Origin: Serratia nevei
GTDB taxonomy: Bacteria > Pseudomonadota > Gammaproteobacteria > Enterobacterales > Enterobacteriaceae
Reading direction: 5' to 3'
Assembly: GCF_024160145.1 (NCBI RefSeq)
Contig: NZ_JAMYWQ010000002.1
Span: forward strand, 1-64,000
Length of the DNA stretch: 64,000 bases
In this document: positions 35,386 through 44,106 of the stretch, in pieces
How the letters are laid out: each line of letters begins with the position of its first letter
Position numbering within the stretch: position 1 is the first letter of the stretch
Made by a program: the position numbers and the translations under genes
Notes under the pieces: generated by a model
Databases searched by the model: none
What the model saw: the letters and a program-made list of their open reading frames with translations, nothing else
Told to the model about the DNA's origin: nothing

Positions 35386-37136
35386 TGCGCGAAACCGGCC
35401 AGCTGCGGCATTTGCGGGTAGAGCGAAGCGCTCAGCCAGCGTTTTTTGGCCTCGGCGCGGGCGGGTTTGCCCGACGACGTACGGGGAATGCTGTGCGGCG
35501 GCAGCAGCTCGATGTCCACCGCGATGCCGAACTCGCTTTGAATGCGCGCGCTCAGCGAATGCACGATTTGCTCCCGGCGTTCTTCCGAGCTGACTCGGCA
35601 CTGGATTTGCAAAATGATCCTGGCGGCCTCGTCGTGTTCTTCGGTCACGAAGGCAATCGCATCGCCGGAACGGATTTCCGGTTCAGATTCCGCGACGTAC
35701 TCGATATCCTGCGGCCAGATATTGCGGCCGCGAATGATGATCAGATCTTTCTTGCGGCCGGTGACGTACAGATAGCCGTCCAGCAGGTAGCCGAGATCGC
35801 CGGTGTCCATCCAGCCGGTCACCTGGATCTGCTGCTGGGATTCGTCGTCGCAGAAATAGCCGTTCATCAGGCTGGGGCCGGAAATCGTGATATGACCGAC
35901 CTGGCGTTCCGGCAGCGGCTGCCCGGTTTCGCTGCGGATCTCGATGCGGTGGCCGGGCAGGGCCCGGCCGCAGTTGACGAAGGTCGAAACGGCGCGGGTC
36001 TTCTTGCCGGGCGCGGCAGCTTTACCCTGGTACTCCAAAATATCGCGGTCGACCGCGTTGGTTTGCGGGCCGGAGCAAGGGTCGGAAAAGCTCACCGCCA
36101 GGGTGTTCTCGGCCAGCCCATAGCACGGCATGAAGGCTCTGCTGTCGAAGTTGAAGCGGCGGAAGTGTTCGCCGAACTGGCCGAGCAGCTCGGCCGGGAT
36201 CGGCTCGGCGCCCACGCCCGCGACCCGCCAGCTGGAGAGATCCAGATCGGCCAGCTCTTTGGCATTGCTGCGGCGCAGGCACAGATCGTAGCCGAACGGC
36301 GGGGCGACGGACACCGTGCCGCGATTCTTGGCGATCAGTTTCAGCCACTGCATCGGGCGCATGGCGAAATCTTGCGTGCGCAGGTAATCGACGGACAGCT
36401 GAGTCGCCACCGGGGTCAGCAGGAAACCGACCAGGCCCATATCGTGATAGAAGGGCAGCCAGGAGACGCAGCGGTCGCCCGCGCGCAGCTTGATCCCGTC
36501 GCGACTGATCGCGTTCAGGTTCGCCATGGCCGCCCGCTGGGTAATGATCACGCCGCGCGGAAAGCGGGTGCTGCCCGAAGTGTATTGGAGATAGGCGATG
36601 TCGTCGGGCGAGGGCGCCGGCAGCGCGATTGCCGGCTCAGGCAACGCGTTAAAGTCCGCGTCGCTGAGGATGTGCAGCGACGGCGCCTTTTCCGTGGCCG
36701 AGGCGATCAGCGGCGTCCACTCTTCGCTGCTGATGATTGCCGCGGGGTTACAGCTGGCGATCAGCCCCTTCAGCTTGGTGGTGTAGGAGTCGCGCTGGCC
36801 TACGCCCATCGGGATCGCCAGCGGCACCGCCACCAGGCCGGCATATTGGCAGGCGAAAAAGGCTTCGACGAATCCCGCGCTGGTTTCGGCGATCAGCGCC
36901 ACGCGATCGCCTTTCTTGAGTTTCAGCGACAATAAACGCCGCGCGCCCGCGATCGCCTTTTGCTGCAGCGTGCGATAGTCGAGCACGGTCACGAGTTGAT
37001 TGCGCCGGTCGTAAAAATTCATTCCCGTCTTGCCGAGCGCCGCGTAATCCAACGCGTCCACCAAAGTGGGGAAATCCGCATAGCGCATGGGAAGAGAATG
37101 AACGGAACTGGTTTCAGACATAGACAAACTAGCCAT
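35382..37136 (-). CDS. Fatty acyl-AMP ligase / acyl-ACP synthetase
   Basis: This 584-residue adenylating enzyme should activate a fatty acid and load it on the neighbouring carrier protein. ATP motif YTSGSTRFPRGV, then WLPFYHDMGLVGF, CYGLAENTLAVSF, TGDLGYLLDGYLYVTGR and the C-terminal lysine region RTSSGKPARAEAKKRW are all present; WLPFYHDMG is characteristic of the fatty acyl-AMP ligase branch. Start ATG 37136 has GGTGAA nine bases upstream. It is the first gene of the operon that continues to the reductase, carrier protein and spt. Confidence 0.9.
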   Translation of the reverse strand: MASLSMSETSSVHSLPMRYADFPTLVDALDYAALGKTGMNFYDRRNQLVTVLDYRTLQQKAIAGARRLLSLKLKKGDRVALIAETSAGFVEAFFACQYAGLVAVPLAIPMGVGQRDSYTTKLKGLIASCNPAAIISSEEWTPLIASATEKAPSLHILSDADFNALPEPAIALPAPSPDDIAYLQYTSGSTRFPRGVIITQRAAMANLNAISRDGIKLRAGDRCVSWLPFYHDMGLVGFLLTPVATQLSVDYLRTQDFAMRPMQWLKLIAKNRGTVSVAPPFGYDLCLRRSNAKELADLDLSSWRVAGVGAEPIPAELLGQFGEHFRRFNFDSRAFMPCYGLAENTLAVSFSDPCSGPQTNAVDRDILEYQGKAAAPGKKTRAVSTFVNCGRALPGHRIEIRSETGQPLPERQVGHITISGPSLMNGYFCDDESQQQIQVTGWMDTGDLGYLLDGYLYVTGRKKDLIIIRGRNIWPQDIEYVAESEPEIRSGDAIAFVTEEHDEAARIILQIQCRVSSEERREQIVHSLSARIQSEFGIAVDIELLPPHSIPRTSSGKPARAEAKKRWLSASLYPQMPQLAGFAQ

Positions 37137-37206
37137 AGATTAAAGTTCACCAAAAGAGATAAATGCCTCTTGGCGAGGTAATTGATATTTTACTCTGAAT
37201 AGGTTT

Positions 37207-37227
37207 TTGAATAAGTGTGTTATTCAA
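37207..37227. promoter_or_regulatory. Perfect 21-bp palindrome upstream of the ligase gene
   Basis: TTGAATAA-GTGTG-TTATTCAA covers 37207-37227, 71 bp upstream of the ligase start. Perfect 8-bp arms and a 5-bp spacer suit a dimeric repressor or activator. Confidence 0.55.
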
Positions 37228-37693
37228 CCATCTTCATTCCGCTAACAGCGTATATTTCCGTGCCTGATTAACGCGCAGGATATTAACCGTATAGCCCATG
37301 ATTGACCCGCGTTATCAACCTGGAATGGCACTGTTTAGATAAGCGGGAGGCTATTGTAATGACCCGGCTTCGCCGTTCTCGAGTCCGCCTCTTTCGGGCG
37401 GGAAATAACTGTCGGCTCATAGATTATGACCTCGTTCAGGGCTATCCAGGAACTTAAACACTTCCTAAACAGTATGCCGCAAGAAATCAAAAAGTGAATG
37501 GCTCATTTAAGTCGAATCTTGAAAAGAGCATTAAGTGGTAAAAATGGCGGTGCCCCGCCTGATTAAAGTCGGTACACTGAAAACGGTGAATTTATTTTGC
37601 CGGAACAGCACTAAATAATAAAATAACGCCATTAGCGTAGCCTGTCGGCGCCGCTTTTGGTTTCATTTTTTTCGTTCAATCACGAAATTACAG

Positions 37694-37727
37694 GGTGAAT
37701 GCTGCGCAATTAATGCGCTGATTCACC
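37694..37727. promoter_or_regulatory. 34-bp nested palindrome upstream of the GNAT-type gene
   Basis: GGTGAAT (37694-37700) pairs with ATTCACC (37721-37727), and inside it GCGCA (37704-37708) pairs with TGCGC (37714-37718). It lies 133 bp before the start codon at 37861. It may be an operator or a structured leader. Confidence 0.5.
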
Positions 37728-37860
37728 GAGGGTAATATTCGATTTTTCTTATCGTTTAATCGGAGGTAATACACAATTAAATAAAAGAGAACAGCATAAA
37801 AAATGCTAAAGGCGTTGTCGCGCGCTCATGTAATTATTTTATTAAAACCTAAGGCTATTT

Positions 37861-38985
37861 ATGATCCGTATTGAGAAAGTTCTGGATAAACGCGAACTTA
37901 AAGAATTTATTGCTTTCCCCTCGTTACTGTTTCGCGATGATCCGAACTGGATTGAGCCGCTGTATATAGAGCGCGAAGAGCATCTGTCAAAGAAGAATCC
38001 CGGCACCGACCATATCGAATGGCAGGCGTGGATGGCCAAAAAGCAGGGGAAGGTCGTTGGGCGCATCACTGCACAAATCGATGCCCTGCACCGGGAGCGG
38101 CATGGCGAGGATAGCGGCCACTTCGGCATGATCGACGCCGTTGACGATCCTGCCGTGTTCAGCGCGTTGTTCACCGCCGCAGAGGCGTGGTTGAGGTCGA
38201 AAGGCGCGCGCAAAATCACCGGGCCGTTCAGCCTCAATATCAATCAGGAAAGCGGCCTGCTGGTCGAGGGGTTCGACACCCCGCCGTCGGCGCTGATGAC
38301 GCACGCCAAGCCTTATTACGCGCCCCGGATAGCGCAGCAGGGCTACAGCGAAGGGATTGATTTGCTTGCCTATTGGATGAAAAGAACCGATCTGCACTTT
38401 TCGCCGTCGTTAACCCGGATGATGGATCAAGTGCGCAAAAAGGTGATCGTTCGTCGCCTCAACCGCAAGCGCTTTCGCGAAGAGATGCAGGTGTTGCGCG
38501 AGGTGTTCAACTCCGGGTGGCAGCATAACTGGGGGTTTGTCCCGTTCACCGAGCACGAGTTCGCCACCATGGGGGATCAGCTGAAGTTCCTGGTGCCCGA
38601 CGATATGATCCATATCGCCGAGGTGGATGGCGACCCCTGCGCCTTTATCGTCGGCTTGCCGAACATTAACGAAGCGATTGCCGATCTGCAGGGGCGGTTA
38701 TTGCCGTTCGGCTGGGCGAAGTTATTGTGGCGGCTGAAGGTCAGCGGCGTGCGCACCGCGCGCGTGCCGTTGATGGGCGTGCGCCAGGAATATCAATTCA
38801 GCCGCATCGGGCCGATTATTGCGCTGCTGCTGATTGAGGCGCTGCGCGAGCCTTTCGCCAAGCGCAATATCGACGCATTGGAAATGTCCTGGATCCTGGA
38901 AACCAATACCGGCATGCGGACGATTTTAGAGCGCATCGGCGCGGTGCCTTATAAGCGCTACCGCTTGTACGAGAAAACGCTTTAA
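37861..38985 (+). CDS. GNAT-like N-acyltransferase, candidate bacterial ceramide synthase
   Basis: This 374-residue protein begins MIRIEKVLDKRELKEFIAFP and shows the layout of the GNAT-related family (LFRDDPNWIEPLYIEREEHL; KITGPFSLNINQESGLLVEG; RYPxY-like C-terminus ending PYKRYRLYEKTL) to which the Caulobacter ceramide synthase belongs. That enzyme N-acylates the sphingoid base. There is no signal peptide. TAAGG lies six bases before the ATG. It is divergent from the acyl-ligase/reductase/ACP/spt operon and codirectional with the diacylglycerol-kinase paralogue. Assignment is by family resemblance from memory and by context. Confidence 0.75.
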   Translation: MIRIEKVLDKRELKEFIAFPSLLFRDDPNWIEPLYIEREEHLSKKNPGTDHIEWQAWMAKKQGKVVGRITAQIDALHRERHGEDSGHFGMIDAVDDPAVFSALFTAAEAWLRSKGARKITGPFSLNINQESGLLVEGFDTPPSALMTHAKPYYAPRIAQQGYSEGIDLLAYWMKRTDLHFSPSLTRMMDQVRKKVIVRRLNRKRFREEMQVLREVFNSGWQHNWGFVPFTEHEFATMGDQLKFLVPDDMIHIAEVDGDPCAFIVGLPNINEAIADLQGRLLPFGWAKLLWRLKVSGVRTARVPLMGVRQEYQFSRIGPIIALLLIEALREPFAKRNIDALEMSWILETNTGMRTILERIGAVPYKRYRLYEKTL

Positions 38986-39170
38986 CCGGCTGATAACGCA
39001 TTGTCTTCTAACGCCCTCAGGACAATAAGCGCGTTTGGCGCGGCGCCGTTCGCTTTTGGGTGACAAGGCGTGAGTGAATGAATTGTCCCTTAAGGGGAAC
39101 GGTTAAGGTCTTTAATTAATAAACCCGAGATAAATTCACGGCGCGTGATTTATTTGCGGGAGTTGTCGTC

Positions 39171-39557
39171 GTGTTGATGAGAGCAAAGGGTATGCCTGGA
39201 AAAAAGAAAAAGGGAATAAGCCGATTAACCTACAGCATAAGGAACTCATGGGCCGGGGTTATTGATGCGGTGCTCACCGAAGATGCGTTCCGCCAATTAT
39301 TGGTTATTAACGCCATTTTACTGGTTGTTACATTTGCTTTAGATATTACAAAAATGGAGCGGCTGTTATTAATCATCTGCAGTTTCCTGCTGTTGGTGGT
39401 GGAGCTGCTGAATACGGCGATTGAAACCGTGGTCGACCGCATTTCGCTGGAATTACATCCGTTATCCAGACGCGCGAAAGATCTGGGCGGCGCAGCGCAG
39501 CTGGTGGCGGTAGTAATGACCATCGTGGTTTGGGCAACGGTGCTGTTGGGGCGCTAA
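39171..39557 (+). CDS. Diacylglycerol kinase (DgkA) paralogue
   Basis: This 128-residue, three-helix membrane kinase keeps all active-site residues of E. coli DgkA at a constant offset: E78, N81 and E85 (VELLNTAIETVVDRI), D89, K103 and D104 (RRAKDLGGAA). E. coli DgkA phosphorylates diacylglycerol and also ceramide, a property long used in assays. Its place 186 bp behind the candidate ceramide synthase suggests a ceramide or sphingoid kinase. The extra basic N-terminus (GKKKKG) is unusual. Start GTG 39171 follows GGGAG at eight bases; ATG 39177 or 39192 remain possible. Confidence 0.85.
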   Translation: MLMRAKGMPGKKKKGISRLTYSIRNSWAGVIDAVLTEDAFRQLLVINAILLVVTFALDITKMERLLLIICSFLLLVVELLNTAIETVVDRISLELHPLSRRAKDLGGAAQLVAVVMTIVVWATVLLGR

Positions 39558-39644
39558 GGGCGAGGGCCGGTTGCCGTGGCGCGATAAGCGGCTATCATCG
39601 TTGTTTTGTGTCTTCTGCCATTTCAGCAAGGAGAGTAGGCCGTC

Positions 39645-40544
39645 ATGCCCGTGAATTTTGATCTCAACGATCTTTATGCCTTTCGCTCGCTGGTGGAGTA
39701 TGGCAGTTTTCGGCTGGCCGCAGAGTCCATCTGCCTGTCGCAGTCGGCATTGAGCCGCAGGATCGAGAAGCTGGAAAACGCGCTGGGCAGCAAACTGTTC
39801 GATCGCACCACCCGGCGCGTGACCCTGACGCTGTACGGGCAGGCCTTTGCCGAGCGTTCGGAGCAGTTGCTGCTGAACCTCGAAGCGGTGATGGCCGACA
39901 TCGATAAGGTCAGCCAGGAGCGAGTGGGGCTGGTCACCGTCGCCACCGTGCCTTCGGCGGCCTACTATTTCATGCCCGACGTGATACGCCGTTTTCGGCT
40001 TCGCTATCCGCGCGTGCGCGTGAAGCTGATCGACGGCAGCGCAGGCAGTGTCATCGAGGCGGTCACCGGCGGCCAGGCCGATTTCGGCATCTGTTTCGCC
40101 GGGCGGCTGCAGCCTAATCTTGAGTTTGTGCCGTTGGTGGGGGACGTCTACGTGGCCGCCTGCCGGCGCGATCATCCGCTCGCCGGCAAAGGGGCCCTCA
40201 CTTGGCGCGAATTTTATCAACAGGATTACGTGTCGCTGGATAAAACCTCCGGCAATCGCAATCTGCTCGATCAGCGCCTGGAACACATCGTGCCGGAACG
40301 CCCCAGCGTGTGTGAAACTCGCCATGTGACGACCATGCTGGGTATGGTCGAGGCGGGCATCGGCATTGCCGCCGTGCCCGCCATGTCGATGCCCGCTGCA
40401 GAACATTTGGTGTTGACGTCGGTGCCGCTGGTCGATCCGGTGGTGAAACGCACCGTCGGCCTCATCAGACGCGGCGGCCGTATGCAGTCTTTCGTCGCCG
40501 CCGAGCTGGAAAAGCTGATTACTGAACGGTATCACGCTGCCTGA
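39645..40544 (+). CDS. LysR-type transcriptional regulator
   Basis: This 299-residue regulator has a standard helix-turn-helix (DLYAFRSLVEYGSFRLAAES; CLSQSALSRRIEKLE) and effector domain (GTVTVATVPSAAYYFMPDV-type start). Its 3' end overlaps the end of the convergent binding-protein gene by 26 bp. By context it may control the binding protein and MHS transporter, as TcuR and related LysR proteins do for tricarboxylates. Confidence 0.92.
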   Translation: MPVNFDLNDLYAFRSLVEYGSFRLAAESICLSQSALSRRIEKLENALGSKLFDRTTRRVTLTLYGQAFAERSEQLLLNLEAVMADIDKVSQERVGLVTVATVPSAAYYFMPDVIRRFRLRYPRVRVKLIDGSAGSVIEAVTGGQADFGICFAGRLQPNLEFVPLVGDVYVAACRRDHPLAGKGALTWREFYQQDYVSLDKTSGNRNLLDQRLEHIVPERPSVCETRHVTTMLGMVEAGIGIAAVPAMSMPAAEHLVLTSVPLVDPVVKRTVGLIRRGGRMQSFVAAELEKLITERYHAA

Positions 40545-41325
40545 CCGGCTGCGGCGCGGGCACGGTTCGCATGCCGGTCGCGCGAATGGTCGGCTGCGCC
40601 TGGGAGGAGGCGAGGAAGTCCAGCAGCGCTTTGCCTTCGCGGCGGTGTTCCGCCTTGGCGGTCACCGCGCCCGCGAATCGGGTGATGTACTGCACGTTTT
40701 CCGGCAGCTCGCCGATAAAGGTCACGCCCGCCACGGGAAGCAATTCGCTGACCTGCTGGAAGCCCAGCGCGTATTTCCCCTGCGCCACTTCGGAGGCCAC
40801 CGGAATGCGCTCAATTATATGCGCTTTCCCTTTCACCTGTTCCTCGATGCCCAGCTTTTTGAACAGTTGGCCGCTGACGTAGCGGCCGCTGGCGCTGTCG
40901 GAATAGGCGAAAGAGTCAGCCTGCAGCAAGACATTACGCAGGTCGGCATCCGTTTTTATCACCGGCTTGGGCGCGCCCTGTTTGACCACCATGCCGATCG
41001 GCGAATCGGCCAGCTCCACGCGCGAACCCGGCTGAGTCCAGCGCTCTTTTTCCAGTTGGGTGAGCGCGTCGCCCACCATGATCAGCACATCGGCTTGCTC
41101 TCCGCGCGCCAGCCGCGCGGGGATCGCCTGCGGCGTTTTGCCCATCGAAGGGCCGGACACCAGAATGATTTTGTCGCCGCTTTGGGCTTCATACTCCGGG
41201 GCCAGCTTCTCCAGCGCGGCTTTGAAGCCGCCGGAGATCATCACGGTCACGTCTTTGGCCAGCGCCGCCGTACTGCAGGAGGCGCACACCAGCGCGGCGA
41301 GGATCGAACGAGTGAGTTTTCGCAT
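40519..41325 (-). CDS. ModA-like periplasmic binding protein
   Basis: This 268-residue protein has a signal peptide (MRKLTRSILAALVCASCSTA, cut near ALAKD) and a ModA-type binding fold (VTVMISGGFKAALEKLAPEY; SGPSMGKTPQAIPARLARGE; ADVLIMVGDAL). No molybdate permease or ATPase is near. Similar proteins are found beside organic-acid transporters, where the ligand is not molybdate. ATG 41325 follows AAGGA. It lies 26 bp behind the MHS transporter gene in the same operon. Confidence 0.85.
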   Translation of the reverse strand: MRKLTRSILAALVCASCSTAALAKDVTVMISGGFKAALEKLAPEYEAQSGDKIILVSGPSMGKTPQAIPARLARGEQADVLIMVGDALTQLEKERWTQPGSRVELADSPIGMVVKQGAPKPVIKTDADLRNVLLQADSFAYSDSASGRYVSGQLFKKLGIEEQVKGKAHIIERIPVASEVAQGKYALGFQQVSELLPVAGVTFIGELPENVQYITRFAGAVTAKAEHRREGKALLDFLASSQAQPTIRATGMRTVPAPQPVRQRDTVQ

Positions 41326-41351
41326 GGCAGTATTCCTTTTGCGATGGCGGC

Positions 41352-42647
41352 TTAGCGCGCGGTTTGCAGTGGCATGGCGATGCGGCGATACAGATACAGC
41401 GTCGCCAGCAGGGCGCACAGCGCGGCGAAGCTCATCCAGTAGCCCGGTGAAGCCTTGTCGCCGGTGTATTCGATCAGCGCGGTGGAGACCACCGGCGTAA
41501 AGCCGCCGAACACCGCCGTCGCCAGGCTGTAGGCCAGCGAGAATCCGGCGACCCGCACTTCCGTTGGCATGATCTCCGTCAAGGCCGGGATCATGGCGCC
41601 GTTGTAGAGGCCGTAAATGAAGGACAGCCACAGTAGCACAGCCAGCATCATGCTGAAGCTGGGGGCGGCGGCGAGCAGGCTGAGCGCCGGGTAGGCGGTG
41701 GCCAACGTCAGCAACGTCATGGCGACCAGCACCGGTTTGCGGCCGAAACGGTCCGACAGCGCGCCGCCGATGGGCAGCCAGATGAAGTTGGAGATCGCCA
41801 CCAGCAGGGTGACCAGCAAGCTGTCGGAGGCGCTGAGCAGCAGCACCTTTTTGCCGAAGGTCGGCGCATAGACGGTGATCAGGTAAAACGCGGTGGTGGT
41901 CATGGCGACCATCAGCATGCCGGCGATCACCACCGGCCAGTTTTTCAGCAGGGTTTTAAACACGTCGCGCATCGCCAGGTGGTGACGGCGGGCGGTAAAT
42001 TCCTGCGTCTCTTCCAGCTTGCGGCGCAGGAAGAAGATGAAGGGAACGATCAGGCAGCCGAACAGGAACGGAAGGCGCCAGCCCCACTCGCGAATGGCGC
42101 TTTCTTCCAGCGCCGCATTGAGCGCGAAGCCCATGGCCGCCGCCACCATAATCGCCACCTGCTGGCTGCCGGACTGCCAGCTGGTGTAGAAGCCCTTGCG
42201 GCCCGGCGTGGCGATCTCGGCCAGATAAACGGACACGCCGCCCAGCTCCGCGCCCGCCGAGAAGCCTTGCAACAGTCGCCCGCACAGCACCAGCAGCGGC
42301 GCCCAAAGCCCGATGCTCTGGTAAGAGGGGATCAATACGATCAGGAAAGTGCCCGCGGCCATGATCGACAGGGTCACGATCAACCCTTTGCGGCGGCCGA
42401 CTTTATCGATGTAAGCACCCAGCACGATGGCGCCGATCGGGCGCATCAGAAAGCCTGCGCCGAAGACGGCGAAGGTCATCATCAGCGAGGCGAACTCGCT
42501 GCTGGCCGGGAAAAAGGTGTGTGCGATGTAGGTAGCGTAAAAGCCGAACAGGAAAAAATCGAACTGCTCTAAAAAGTTGCCGGAGGTGACGCGCAGTATC
42601 GCGCCGGTTCTGGCCCGGGTGGTTATGGGTGAGGTAGAGGAATGCAT
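41352..42647 (-). CDS. MHS-family MFS transporter (citrate/tricarballylate:H+ symporter-like)
   Basis: This 431-residue transporter has 12 helices and MHS hallmarks: [58 protein letters not shown] and a second-half DRFGRKPV. It resembles CitA and TcuC. ATG 42647 fits the family start; the open frame to 42776 is not supported. With the ModA-like protein and LysR it may form an organic-acid uptake system. The substrate is inferred. Confidence 0.88.
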   Translation of the reverse strand: MHSSTSPITTRARTGAILRVTSGNFLEQFDFFLFGFYATYIAHTFFPASSEFASLMMTFAVFGAGFLMRPIGAIVLGAYIDKVGRRKGLIVTLSIMAAGTFLIVLIPSYQSIGLWAPLLVLCGRLLQGFSAGAELGGVSVYLAEIATPGRKGFYTSWQSGSQQVAIMVAAAMGFALNAALEESAIREWGWRLPFLFGCLIVPFIFFLRRKLEETQEFTARRHHLAMRDVFKTLLKNWPVVIAGMLMVAMTTTAFYLITVYAPTFGKKVLLLSASDSLLVTLLVAISNFIWLPIGGALSDRFGRKPVLVAMTLLTLATAYPALSLLAAAPSFSMMLAVLLWLSFIYGLYNGAMIPALTEIMPTEVRVAGFSLAYSLATAVFGGFTPVVSTALIEYTGDKASPGYWMSFAALCALLATLYLYRRIAMPLQTAR

Positions 42648-43085
42648 CGTTATCTCCAGTTTGTTATGGGCGCTTGACGCCGCGCCTGTTGCTGAAGACT
42701 CGCTCAGGAAAAGAAAGTAAATAAGCGCAATAAACGCATGAGTCGATGCATGTTGCGCATTAATCGGCGTTAACAATGTTGCCTAACCCGATGTAACGTG
42801 GCGTTAACAAGTTCGCCGCTCATCGCCCGCTGCGTAGAACGCCGAAAACGTTATGCGTTTTTTGTGACAGGGTTCATAAAGGGGCGGCGGGGAAACGCCC
42901 CGTGCTTCTGCTCGATGGTTCGCCACAGCTCGTAAAAAGATGAATACCGCGCACTGTACTTGTAAAATGCTCGGATGTACGTTCAGCTTTGCAGTAACAA
43001 CGCATGCCTTTGCATGTCATCCCTGCACCTCTCTGCTATAGCTTTACATCTATATAGTTGTTGATCTATATTACAGGGAGGTCCC
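42648..43085. other. Intergenic region between the MHS transporter and the toxin-antitoxin pair
   Basis: No gene is visible in these 438 bp. A GGGGCG/CGCCCC hairpin lies near 42882-42903. Before the toxin gene, the direct repeat ATCTATAT occurs at 43048-43055 and 43064-43071, overlapping a promoter-like pair TTTACA (43043-43048) and CTATAT (43066-43071) with 17-bp spacing. The repeat is a candidate operator for the antitoxin. Confidence 0.5.
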
Positions 43086-43439
43086 GTGTGGGAAATTAAA
43101 ACAACGGATGCGTTTGATGACTGGTTTAGCTCACTCAACGATGCCGATCGGGCCGGCGTACTTGCCGCATTGATGGTCCTGCGGGAAAAGGGGCCCGGGC
43201 TGCCCAGACCCTATGCCGATACGGTGAAAGGCTCACGTTACAGCAATATGAAAGAGTTGCGCATTCAGAGCCGTGGCGAACCGTTGCGGGCATTCTTCGC
43301 TTTCGATCCGTACCGTATTGGCATTGTGCTTTGCGCGGGCAATAAAGCCGGCAATGAAAAACGCTTTTACGATCGAATGCTTCAGATTGCCGATCGGGAA
43401 TTCACCTGTTGGCTGAACACATTAAACGAGAAGGAGTGA
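43086..43439 (+). CDS. higB: HigB/RelE-type toxin
   Basis: This 117-residue protein belongs to the RelE/HigB mRNA-interferase group of phage Gp49-like toxins (MWEIKTTDAFDDWFSSL; MKELRIQSRGEPLRAFFAFD; NEKRFYDRMLQIADREF). Such toxins cut mRNA on the ribosome. The start is GTG 43086 directly after GGGAGGTCCC. It comes before its antitoxin, the order typical of higBA, with 4 bp between them. Confidence 0.9.
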   Translation: MWEIKTTDAFDDWFSSLNDADRAGVLAALMVLREKGPGLPRPYADTVKGSRYSNMKELRIQSRGEPLRAFFAFDPYRIGIVLCAGNKAGNEKRFYDRMLQIADREFTCWLNTLNEKE

Positions 43440-43443
43440 CGCG

Positions 43444-43746
43444 ATGGGCAGAACGCTGGAACAGCTTATTGCGGATGAAAAGCCCGAGGTCGTGGCCAAC
43501 GCGCAGGCGCTGGCGGCGGACATCATGCTGAACATTCACCTTGCCGAGCTGCGCGAAAAAGTACAGAAAACGCAGGTTGAAATGGCGCAGGCGCTGAGCA
43601 TCCGGCAGCCAACCGTTGCCGTGATGGAAAAACCGGGCCGCGATCTGAAACTGTCTTCGCTAAAACGCTACGTTGAGGCGGCCGGTGGCAAACTGCGGCT
43701 GGATGTTGAACTGCCGGACGGCTCTCACTACGAGGTGGTGCTGTAA
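43444..43746 (+). CDS. higA: HigA-type antitoxin (XRE helix-turn-helix)
   Basis: This 100-residue protein has one XRE DNA-binding domain (LREKVQKTQVEMAQALSIRQ; VAVMEKPGRDLKLSSLKRYVE) in its centre and C-terminal half. It should neutralise the upstream toxin and repress the operon at the ATCTATAT repeats. The 4-bp gap from the toxin gene supports one transcript. A strong terminator follows 21 bp after its stop. Confidence 0.9.
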   Translation: MGRTLEQLIADEKPEVVANAQALAADIMLNIHLAELREKVQKTQVEMAQALSIRQPTVAVMEKPGRDLKLSSLKRYVEAAGGKLRLDVELPDGSHYEVVL

Positions 43747-43767
43747 ACACGAATGGCAGAAAGCAAA

Positions 43768-43797
43768 AAGCCCGCTCGGGTTTCCCTGAGCGGGCTT
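43768..43797. terminator. Bidirectional terminator between higA and tRNA-Asn
   Basis: AAGCCCGCTC (43768-43777) and GAGCGGGCTT (43788-43797) form a perfect 10-bp stem with a 10-nt loop. An A-run on the left and T-rich DNA on the right allow it to stop both the higBA transcript and the leftward tRNA transcript. Confidence 0.85.
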
Positions 43798-43806
43798 CTC
43801 TAAATA

Positions 43807-43882
43807 TGGCTCCTCTGACTGGACTCGAACCAGTGACATACGGATTAACAGTCCGCCGTTCTACCGACTGAACTACAGAGGA
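43807..43882 (-). tRNA. tRNA-Asn (GTT)
   Basis: The minus strand reads TCCTCTGTAGTTCAGTCGG at the 5' end. It has an anticodon stem-loop GGACTGTTAATCC with anticodon GTT, the T-loop GGTTCGAGTCC, an acceptor stem TCCTCTG/CAGAGGA, discriminator G and encoded CCA. Length is 76 nt. The 3' end faces the higBA pair, the side on which islands usually insert; I saw no duplicated 3' end in the window. Confidence 0.97.
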
Positions 43883-44106
43883 ATCGTTGGAACGGGGCGA
43901 ATAATAGCGGGGTGCATGGGGTTTGTCAAAGCGCTAAACTGCAAAAAAAGTGCGTTTGCTGAGGGAATGAGCATCTTGCGCTGTTTTTCGGCATTTTTCA
44001 CCGCCGGGCGGTGATTTTTCGGCCCAAATCGTTTTGACGCCGCTTGCACAAGCCTTTGTACGGCGATGGTGCAGGGCCGCTTTGCGATCATATACCCACT
44101 CTCGTC

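Larger units (their letters stand above)
37137..37860. promoter_or_regulatory. Long AT-rich divergent control region of the ceramide genes
   Basis: No gene is visible in these 724 bp, which separate the ligase-reductase-ACP-spt operon from the GNAT-type gene. Composition is more AT-rich than the flanking genes. Two strong palindromes lie here, one near each gene (see the separate entries), so both transcripts are probably regulated. Weak promoter-like hexamers are present on both strands but none is decisive. Confidence 0.6.
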
